A DNA stretch of 5,746 nucleotides from CAYNRE01 sp964399535. GTDB taxonomy: Bacteria; Planctomycetota; Planctomycetia; Pirellulales; CAYNRE01. The stretch spans positions 1 through 5,746 of the forward strand of contig CAYNRE010000035.1 in NCBI GenBank assembly GCA_964399535.1. The letters run 5' to 3'. Below the pieces are notes generated by a model. That model searched no databases. It saw only the letters and a list, made by a program, of their open reading frames with translations, and was not told the origin of the DNA. Within the stretch, counting starts at the first letter, position 1. The number at the start of each line of letters is the position of its first letter. Below are positions 1-4,548 of the stretch, piece by piece. Position numbers and translations under genes: made by a program.

Positions 1-732
1 GACCTCGTATCCGCAGAGGAGTCGCCCTCCCGGGTGGTGGGCGCGCAGCTCGTCGTTCGCGAGGCGTGCCGCCGCGTCGGCGGCGTCGCGCGAGGGATAG
101 CGGTCGACGATGTGAGCGTCGTCGCCCACCGTCTCCCACCACACCGCATAGGTGCCGGTGGGGTCGGGCTCGCCCGCGGTCTCGCGGAGCGCACGATCCC
201 GCATGTCGGCGGCGTCGGTCGCGCCGTCGCCCTCGTCCTGTTCCGACGCCCACTCGGCGGCGGCGGCGTCGGCGGCGGCAGCGGACGCGTACGGCCCGCG
301 CTCCTCGACACGGACGGCGTCATCGCCGTCATCGGTCCACCAGTATCCGAGCGAGTCGCGGCCGACGCGGACGTAGCAGTCGCCGGGCTCGTCGCCGTCC
401 CGGCCGTAGCAGCACACGACGTAGTCGTGCTGCTCGCCGGCCGCCCAGTCGACCGGCGACTCCGGGGCCGCGGGCTCCCACTCGTCCCACTCGCCCTCCG
501 CGATAGGGGGGGCGGAGCTGTCGCCCACGGACCACCCCGACGCGGGGTGATCGTCATCGATCTCTGACCACCGGACGACCGCGAATCGCGGCGCGGCTGC
601 GAGATCGGACCGGTCGGCGGTCCGCCGCCAGAGGCGGCCGTCCTCGGAGGCGTAGGACTCCGAGACGATCTGCCCGGCGCTTGCGGCGGGCGTGGCGAAT
701 TCGCGGACGGCGGGGGGTGCGATGTCGGTCAT
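1..732 (-). CDS. Acidic, lysine-free hypothetical protein (3' end outside window)
   Basis: I do not recognise this protein. The frame is open for 244 codons from ATG at 732 to the window edge, without a stop, so the C-terminus is missing. The start is supported by AAGGAG eight bases upstream and by the position of the duplicated leader. The protein is very acidic: about 53 Asp/Glu against 20 Arg and no Lys by hand count. It has many Trp residues and a CC pair near residues 107-108. Two segments resemble each other, about residues 119-161 and 196-229: each has a Tyr/Trp-rich strand (YWW, VWW), an acidic turn, then a Tyr-Pro/Ala-Ser step into an Ala-rich helix (AAAADAAAAEWA; RDAADAAARLAN). This suggests a small alpha/beta unit repeated in tandem. 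There is no signal peptide or membrane segment. It stands alone behind its own promoter. Such acidity occurs in DNA-mimic proteins, but nothing specific supports that here. Confidence 0.85.
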   Translation of the reverse strand, partial: MTDIAPPAVREFATPAASAGQIVSESYASEDGRLWRRTADRSDLAAAPRFAVVRWSEIDDDHPASGWSVGDSSAPPIAEGEWDEWEPAAPESPVDWAAGEQHDYVVCCYGRDGDEPGDCYVRVGRDSLGYWWTDDGDDAVRVEERGPYASAAAADAAAAEWASEQDEGDGATDAADMRDRALRETAGEPDPTGTYAVWWETVGDDAHIVDRYPSRDAADAAARLANDELRAHHPGGRLLCGYEV

Positions 733-740
733 CTTTCGAT

Positions 741-766
741 CTCCTTCATGGGCCGCAATTCGCGGC
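741..766 (-). promoter_or_regulatory. 5' UTR hairpin and ribosome binding site, leader A
   Basis: The transcript carries GCCGC-GAATT-GCGGC (766-752), followed by the ribosome binding site AAGGAG (746-741) eight bases before ATG 732. Leader B has the same stem with a different loop (TGAAAC) of different length. The stem is thus conserved while the loop is not, as expected for a functional RNA hairpin. Confidence 0.6.
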
Positions 767-775
767 GACAAATGC

Positions 776-803
776 ACTGTAACCCCCCCCTAACCGAACG
801 CAA
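776..803 (-). promoter_or_regulatory. Predicted promoter and GGTTA operator, leader A
   Basis: On the minus strand there is a -35-like TTGCGT (803-798), a 16-base spacer and a -10-like TACAGT (781-776). The equivalent boxes in leader B are TTGCCC and TATGCT at the same spacing. Two direct GGTTA boxes (795-791 and 784-780), 11 bases apart and so on the same face of the helix, lie between and over these boxes. That is a natural place for a repressor. The spacer contains a run of eight G (C at 783-790 on plus). Transcription would begin near 769-771. Confidence 0.55.
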
Positions 804-833
804 GGGAAAATCGTACGTCGTCGGTCGATTTCG

Positions 834-862
834 CGAATCCCGCATGATTCATGCGGGATTCG
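834..862. promoter_or_regulatory. 29-bp perfect palindrome at the outer edge of leader A
   Basis: Two 14-base arms (cgaatcccgcatga and its exact complement) surround one central base at 848. In copy B the inner 9-base arms (cccgcatga/tcatgcggg) remain perfect at 4518-4536, while the outer bases differ on one side. The central base is T here and A there, read on the plus strand. No T-run follows on either side, so it is not a standard intrinsic terminator. An operator, an RNA-end hairpin, or the terminus of a mobile unit are all possible. On the minus strand its first arm supplies the stop codon (TGA at 851-849) of the manA fragment. Confidence 0.85.
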
Positions 863-1526
863 ATCGACGAAAAGGGGGCGACGGCGCGATGGGCAGCGGG
901 GCGGGTGCGTCGAACTCGAAGACGCCGAGCAGCTCGGGCACGTCGACATGCTTCGTCGTGAGGCCGCCGCGGAGCACGTTGTCCGAGCTCGCCATCACCT
1001 CGAGCGCGAGCCCGGCGAGGTAGGCGTGCAGCGAGCCGGCGGGCAGGAAGAGGGCGCCGCCCGGGCCGAGCGAGCGCTGCTCGAGCAGCGCCGCCCCGAC
1101 CACCCCTGGATCCGCGGGGTGGCGCTCCGCGAGCAGGGCGACCCAGCGGGCCGCGCGCCCGAGCGGGTCACTCGCGGGCGCGCTCCGAGCGGCTGCGCCG
1201 AGCTCCTCGACGACCTGGCGCCGGCGGTGCTCGCTCAGCTCGAAGGCCCAGGTGAGCGCCGCGCGGAGCGCCGCGGCGTCCGTGGATCGCGCGAGCAGGG
1301 CGCCGAGCTCGGTGAGCGCGGGCGCGCCGTTCGCCTCGAGCCGAGCGAGCCACGCGGCCGTCTCGGTCACGCTGCGGAATCCGGCGAGCGCGTGGAACGG
1401 GCCGAGCGCGACCACGAGCTCCGGCTTGTGGGACGGGTCGCGGTAGCAGCGCTCGCGCGCCGTGCGCGGCACGCCGGCCGCCTCCCCACGCGCGAACCCG
1501 GCGGTCGCCTGCGCCGCGCTCGGCGC
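849..1526 (-). pseudogene. manA: Mannose-6-phosphate isomerase fragment, truncated at both ends
   Basis: The translation from about 1526 to 909 matches type I (zinc) phosphomannose isomerases. PSAAQATAGFARGEAAGVP is followed by R.Y.DPSHKPELV (HKPE codons at 1430-1419), PFHALAGFR, LPAGSLHAYLAG (HAYL near 1028) and SDNVLRGGLT.KHVDVPELL. The enzyme interconverts mannose-6-phosphate and fructose-6-phosphate. The HKPE glutamate and HAYL histidine, two of the zinc ligands, are kept. The N-terminal part with the QAHP glutamine and histidine ligands is absent: the match stops at the AT-rich junction near 1527. The C-terminal end, roughly the last quarter of a ~400-residue enzyme, is replaced by a short tail (FRRSNPA) that stops inside the leader A palindrome. 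Within the retained part the frame is intact, so the truncation is recent or the piece is still constrained. No start codon or promoter belongs to it, so it cannot make an active enzyme. Confidence 0.9.
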
Positions 1527-1549
1527 CAATCGAAATTTTGTGGCGCCAA
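1521..1549. repeat. AT-rich core between GGCGCCAA direct repeats at the manA break
   Basis: Two copies of ggcgccaa (1522-1529 and 1542-1549) flank a 12-base core, tcgaaattttgt, that is unusually AT-rich for this window. The manA match ends at the first copy. This could be a recombination scar or simply the start of the adjoining intergenic DNA. No integrase-type site is recognised. Confidence 0.5.
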
Positions 1550-1552
1550 GCC

Positions 1553-1605
1553 GGGGGGCCTCCCTCGGTCCGAGGCCCCCCCGCCTCCCCCCCTGGAGAG
1601 GGGGG
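1553..1605. other. Two adjacent G/C hairpins
   Basis: A 9-bp stem (1553-1561 with 1573-1581, 11-base loop that itself holds cctcgg-t-ccgagg) is followed by a 6-bp C/G stem (1588-1593 with 1600-1605). Neither is followed by a T-run on either strand. These resemble intergenic hairpins of high-GC genomes. They separate the manA fragment from the cysteine-rich fragment. Confidence 0.6.
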
Positions 1606-1625
1606 CCCGCGTCAGGGGGCGTCAG

Positions 1626-2376
1626 GGGGCGACGGGGGCGACGGGGCGCGCAGGACGCGACGGGGGCGACGGCAGCGCGGGAGCGGACGCGTCTGCGGGC
1701 GGCAGCGCGGGCGACGAGTCGTCCGTCAGGCGCACGGCGTGAGAGCTGCAGCACGGGGGCGCCGCGCACCAGCGGCAACTGCGTCGACGGCGTGCGCTGC
1801 AACACCACACGCGGTGGCGGCGCCCCGAGCAACTGCCAGGCCTGCAACGCGTCGAGCTCGGTGGGGACGTGCAGCAACCTCGCGCCGTCCCACACGGTGC
1901 CGCGCGGCGGCCGGGGAGTGCGACCAGGCGGAGACGTGCAGCGGGAGCTCGACGAGCTGCCTCTCGGACTCGGGCGAGGCGAGCGGGACGGCCTGCACCG
2001 CCGACACCAACCCGTGCACGCTCGACCAGTGCAACGGGAGCTCGAACGCCTGCCAGTACCCGGCGGGCAACGCGGGCGCCCTGTGTCGCGACGCGGTGGG
2101 CGAGTGCGACCAGGCGGAGACGTGCCCGGGCAGCGCCACGACCTGCCCGGGGGACGGCAAGCTGCCGTCTGGCACCTCGTGCGCCTCGGACGGCAACCCG
2201 TGCACGAAGGACGAGTGCAACGGCACCGCCTCGACCTGCGGCACACGGCGCCCCGGGGAACGCCGGGGCGCCGTGTGCCGGCCGTCGGCCGGCGCGTGCG
2301 ATCTCGAAGAGACGTGCAGCGGCTCGGCGGCGGCCTGCCCGGCGGACTCGAACGCGACAAGCGGGACGGCGCGCGC
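1626..2376 (+). pseudogene. Cysteine-rich disintegrin-like repeat protein, frameshifted fragment
   Basis: This is a piece of a secreted or surface Cys-rich protein of the kind abundant in Polyangia. A Gly/Ala/Ser/Asp linker (about 1626-1718) leads into SGNCVDG.RCN (from about 1771), CQACN and VGTC. Then come GECDQAETCSGSS..C, GTACTADTNPCTLDQCNG, PAGNAGALCR, a second GECDQAETC..S..CPGD unit, GTSCASDGNPCTKDECNG and a third CDLEETC unit. Reading needs several frame changes: near 1738, near 1901 (two bases missing in the expected GTG-TGC-CGC), and a compensating pair near 2245 and 2266. Four Cys codons expected from the repeat are CGC (Arg) at 1765, 1795, 1810 and 2372. The N-terminal signal and the downstream repeats are missing; it stops at the inverted repeat beginning near 2380. 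The assignment of the repeat region is firm, that of the linker less so. Such proteins are thought to be extracellular, but no function is known. Confidence 0.8.
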
Positions 2377-2681
2377 CCCCCGTCGCGGGGCCCCGCTTCG
2401 CGCGCGCGCGAAGCGCGCGGCGGGGCTTGCGTAGGCCGTTTTTTCGGTGATGGTGGTGGGGGACGCGGCACGCGTGGCGGTTCTCGCGCGTGCGCGCGGG
2501 GGTAGTCGTCGGGTCGAGCGAGTGCGGGGCGGCCGGGAGCCGGAGCCGAATGCGCGCGCACCCTTCGTCGATTGCGATGGCGGCATGTCTGCGACCCAGG
2601 TCAACCGGATTCATCGCGCACGGATCGGATCGTCGGTCCCACTGCGCGCTGGCGCTCACTGGGTCTGACGGGACGTGGGGT
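2377..2681. other. About 300 bases without a recognisable gene
   Basis: Apart from the inverted repeat at its start and the T6 run, I see no coding pattern here on either strand. Frames stay open only because G/C-rich DNA has few stops, and their translations are Arg/Pro/Ala-rich with no motif. No tRNA-like or promoter-like structure stands out. Confidence 0.5.
2391..2425. repeat. G/C inverted repeat with 22-bp CG-rich palindrome
   Basis: The segment 2394-2415 is a perfect palindrome made largely of alternating CG (cgcttcgcgcg and its complement). It is enclosed by ccccg (2391-2395) and cgggg (2421-2425). A T6 run lies at 2439-2444, 13 bases downstream, too far for a textbook intrinsic terminator. 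The Cys-rich pseudogene ends where this structure begins. Confidence 0.6.
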
Positions 2682-2898
2682 GAGGCGGCGCTGCGCGTCG
2701 CGCGTCTCGTCGAGGGCGTCCGCGACCTCGCCGTCCTCCTGGACGAGCCGCAGCGTGCCCGCGTCCGTCTCGCGGACGACCGGGGTCGGCCGTCCCGCGG
2801 AGCACCTCCGTCCGCAGCGCGGCGTGAGCGTGGGCGCCTTTACCGGCGGCCCGCCCTCGACCCCGAACGACGACTCGGTGCTGAACGTCGACGTGTAG
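2682..2898 (+). pseudogene. Possible C-terminal remnant of an unknown gene
   Basis: The last 25 codons before TAG at 2896-2898 read GVSVGAFTGGPPSTPNDDSV and then LNVDV. All but one codon end in G or C, a strong coding signature for this genome. Upstream, a different plus frame (2682 to about 2790) reads plausibly as ALRVARLVEGVRDLAVLLDE followed by PQRARVRLADDRGRP. The two would join only through a frameshift around 2790-2815, so I suggest a decayed gene. A palindrome and a terminator follow the stop, as expected at a true gene end. I do not recognise the family. The minus frame over 2690-2770 also has G/C-rich third positions, so the strand is not certain. Confidence 0.3.
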
Positions 2899-2907
2899 AG
2901 GATTCTC

Positions 2908-2927
2908 GTGTCACATCGATGTGACAC
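2908..2927. promoter_or_regulatory. 20-bp perfect palindrome
   Basis: The arms gtgtcacatc and gatgtgacac are exact complements with no spacer. It lies between the stop codon at 2898 and the terminator stem. It may be an operator for a dimeric regulator or an extra hairpin of the transcript end. It contains TCACA- and TGTGA-like half-sites but in the opposite order to the classical CRP site. Confidence 0.5.
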
Positions 2928-2930
2928 GGA

Positions 2931-2971
2931 AGCCCCCCGCGACACGGCACGGGGGGGGGCTCTTTGCCCTT
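2931..2971 (+). terminator. Intrinsic-terminator-like hairpin, plus strand
   Basis: The stem agcccccc (2931-2938) pairs with ggggggct (2954-2961) around a 15-base loop. A weak U-tract follows (CTTT, then CCCTTT). It sits 32 bases after the TAG at 2898 and would end transcripts entering from the left. Confidence 0.55.
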
Positions 2972-2985
2972 TGCGGCTCGCCGCT

Positions 2986-3057
2986 GCCCCGCTGCCGCGT
3001 TTTCGGGCGACCTCACGGGGCGAGGGGCGCGTGCGCGCCAAAACGCGGCAGCGGGGC
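2986..3057. repeat. 18-bp perfect inverted repeat
   Basis: The arm gccccgctgccgcgtttt (2986-3003) is exactly complementary to 3040-3057, around a 36-base loop. The right arm is also the 3' arm of the minus-strand terminator at 3040-3087, so it can pair with either of two partners. See the finding on competing hairpins. Confidence 0.85.
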
Positions 3058-3087
3058 GCCTATCGCATCGGCGCCCCTGCTGCCGCG
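3040..3087 (-). terminator. Strong intrinsic terminator of the 439-residue gene
   Basis: On the minus-strand transcript, CGCGGCAGC(A)GGGGCGCC (3087-3070) pairs with GGCGCCCCGCTGCCGCG (3060-3044). There is one bulged base and the loop is GATGCGATA. UUUU (3043-3040) follows at once. The stem begins five bases after the TAG of the gene, a textbook position. Confidence 0.85.
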
Positions 3088-3092
3088 GGCAG

Positions 3093-4412
3093 CTAAGCGA
3101 CTTCGGCGCCGGTGGTGAGGATGGCGCGGGCGAGGACCGTCTCCTTCGTGCCGCGGTACTCGCCGTGTTGCTTGACCGTGGCGGTGACGGTCATGGGGGC
3201 GCCGAGCTCGGGGTTCTTCGCGCCGCTGGCGAACCATTTCGCCACGTTTCCACGATCGTCCCGCATGACGATCAAGGTGGTGGTGCCGTAACGGCCATCG
3301 AAGTGCTGCACCTTCACGGGGGTGAGCCGGAAGGTCTGGCGCTTGCCGACCTCGCCGATATGCTCGCTGGCGGTCTGGGGGGCTTGCCGGGCGGCGTTGT
3401 CGGCGTCGTGCCGTCGCTTGGCGGCGACGGCAGACGCGACGATCCCACGCGTGCGATGCGTGACGATGCCGAGCTGGATGGCGACTACGAGGTTGTTTTC
3501 GTACTCCGAGCGGTGATCGCCCGGCTTCGCGCCGATCGTGGCGGCGACCCACGCGATCACCGCTCGGGCCTCGGTCGCGTCGGCCTCCGTCGGCTGCATC
3601 GCACGCCACTCTCGCGCGTTCTCGGGGTTCTGCGGCTCCTGCCCGCACAACCAATCCGCGTGGCTCGCCGTCGTCATCCCACCGCCGCGCTGCTCAACCA
3701 TCGCTCGGCTGAACCAGCCGCAGTGACGGACGCTGCTCACCACCGTCGCCAGGTACGCGGTCACTGACAGGTATTGCCGCGCCCCGCCGCCACCGCCACC
3801 GCCGAACTCATCTCCCTCGCCCGCTCCCGCCAACAGGTCGCGCAGCGACCCGAGGAAGCGCCACATGCCCAGCACCTCCGTCGGGTCCGCACCACGAAGG
3901 TAGTCCCCCAAGCAGGTGCGCCCGACCCGCACGAGCGCGCCGTCGAGCTCGCGGCGAAGGACGAACGTATCCTTCCGGGCGCGGCGCGCCCGGCAATGAT
4001 CGCACGTCGGGGCGGCCGTGCGCAGCGCGATCGGCAGCTCGACCTCCCGCGCGTCCGGCGCGTGCGCGATCAGGTTGCCCGCCTCGGTGTGCTCGATCCG
4101 CGCGAGGAACTGATGCCCGTCGAGGCGCGGCACCTCGCCTTCCACTCGCACCACCGCGTGCAGCGTCGTCCGCGCCACACGCATCCCGCCGCGGATCGTC
4201 TCCTCCCATTCGTATCGCTCGACCGCGGCGATCGCGAGCCGCAACCCGTCGCCCCCCGTGCGCTTCGATCGGCGAGCGAGGCGCTCGACCGCCTCGACTA
4301 GCTCCGGCACGCGCACCGCGAAGATGCGCCAGCTCCCATCCTCCCGCTCCCCGCGCTCCGGCGGGGCCCCCTCGATCCGCACCGCACGTTCCGCGAGTTC
4401 TTCGATCGTCAT
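3093..4412 (-). CDS. Hypothetical protein with CxxC...C cluster and conserved C-terminal segment
   Basis: This 439-residue protein is not known to me by name. I start it at ATG 4412 (MTIEELAERAV) rather than an in-frame ATG at 4460, because AAAGGA lies seven bases upstream and 4460 falls inside the predicted -10 box. Residues 1-130 form an alpha/beta region. C137-DH-C140 and C167 in VGRTCLGDYL look like a treble-clef or Zn-ribbon cluster; a fourth ligand is not obvious. A Gly run (204-210) marks a linker. The middle part (210-345) is helical. The end (about 350-435) reads GKRQTFRLTPVKV...YGTTTLIVMRDDRGN..KWFASG...LG...TVTATVKQHGEYRGTKET, a pattern of beta strands that could be an OB-like fold. 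The same order (CDHC..R....VG..CL.D.L, then D..GN...W..SG....VK.H..Y.G...T) is, from memory, seen in hypothetical proteins of actinobacterial phages and plasmids. A nucleic-acid-binding role is inference. It has its own leader-borne promoter and terminator, hence a single-gene unit. Confidence 0.9.
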   Translation of the reverse strand: MTIEELAERAVRIEGAPPERGEREDGSWRIFAVRVPELVEAVERLARRSKRTGGDGLRLAIAAVERYEWEETIRGGMRVARTTLHAVVRVEGEVPRLDGHQFLARIEHTEAGNLIAHAPDAREVELPIALRTAAPTCDHCRARRARKDTFVLRRELDGALVRVGRTCLGDYLRGADPTEVLGMWRFLGSLRDLLAGAGEGDEFGGGGGGGARQYLSVTAYLATVVSSVRHCGWFSRAMVEQRGGGMTTASHADWLCGQEPQNPENAREWRAMQPTEADATEARAVIAWVAATIGAKPGDHRSEYENNLVVAIQLGIVTHRTRGIVASAVAAKRRHDADNAARQAPQTASEHIGEVGKRQTFRLTPVKVQHFDGRYGTTTLIVMRDDRGNVAKWFASGAKNPELGAPMTVTATVKQHGEYRGTKETVLARAILTTGAEVA

Positions 4413-4418
4413 CTGTGG

Positions 4419-4446
4419 TTCCTTTCGTGGGCCGCGTTTCAGCGGC
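4419..4446 (-). promoter_or_regulatory. 5' UTR hairpin and ribosome binding site, leader B
   Basis: The stem GCCGC/GCGGC (4446-4442 and 4435-4431) has loop TGAAAC. AAAGGAA (4425-4419) follows, placed before ATG 4412. It matches the arrangement in leader A. Confidence 0.6.
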
Positions 4447-4542
4447 GACAAATGGAGCATAACCCCCTCGTAACCGAGGGCAAGGGGGAATCGTACGCCG
4501 ACCTACGATTTCGCAGACCCCGCATGAATCATGCGGGATTCG
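4442..4542 (-). repeat. Duplicated leader element, copy B
   Basis: This is the partner of the element at 762-862: same strand, same order of parts, same 130-base distance to the start codon. Its outer edge begins six bases after the stop codon of the ABC-GNAT gene, so it fills the whole gap between that gene and the 439-residue gene. The second inverted repeat is longer here (AATCGTA / TACGATT, 4511-4505 and 4496-4490). In addition CCCTCG-GTTA-CGAGGG (4480-4465) can form a tight hairpin that copy A lacks. Confidence 0.93.
4456..4483 (-). promoter_or_regulatory. Predicted promoter and GGTTA operator, leader B
   Basis: The -35-like TTGCCC (4483-4478), a 16-base spacer and the -10-like TATGCT (4461-4456) occupy exactly the positions of the boxes in leader A. 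GGTTA boxes at 4475-4471 and 4464-4460 are again 11 bases apart. Their conservation, while the spacer bases between them changed, argues for a protein-binding site. Confidence 0.55.
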
Positions 4543-4548
4543 TTCGCT

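Larger units (their letters stand above)
762..862 (-). repeat. Duplicated leader element, copy A
   Basis: This is one of two copies of a conserved element upstream of a minus-strand gene; the other is at 4442-4542. By hand alignment 82 of 101 positions match without gaps. The outer edge is at 862 in A and 4542 in B, exactly 130 bases before the start codon in both. The order in the direction of transcription is: palindrome, AATCG...CGATT inverted repeat, TTGC -35 region, two GGTTA boxes, conserved CATTTGTCGCCGC, then the UTR hairpin. Similarity fades between the hairpin and the ribosome binding site. Beyond 862 the two copies share nothing: here the neighbour is a truncated manA, at copy B it is the end of the ABC-GNAT gene. 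Confidence 0.93.

Noticed and set aside
729..749. Mini-ORF MKEIER overlapping the start of the left gene by ATGA
   Set aside because: Leader B has ACG in place of this ATG, so the reading frame is not conserved between copies.
733..862. A known riboswitch class in the leaders
   Set aside because: Much of the element lies upstream of the predicted transcription start, and the 5' UTR (about 40 bases) holds only one small hairpin. No known aptamer consensus is visible.
748..867. A peptide encoded on the plus strand of both leaders (18 of 29 residues equal to that at 4452-4547)
   Set aside because: The similarity follows from the DNA repeat. Most base differences change the residue, so there is no sign of selection on a protein, and no ribosome binding site fits.
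948..1742. Plus-strand open frame opposite manA
   Set aside because: It is mostly antisense to the well-supported manA fragment. Only its last part (about 1626-1718) may be the linker of the Cys-rich gene.
2391..2444. Intrinsic terminator from the CG palindrome plus the T6 run
   Set aside because: The hairpin ends 13 bases before the T-run. No gene with a clear end precedes it, because the Cys-rich fragment is truncated here.
849..2561. 570-codon open frame on the minus strand as one gene
   Set aside because: Only the last 220 or so codons match a protein family (manA). The rest is antisense to the Cys-rich fragment and reads as Arg/Pro-rich low complexity with no motif.
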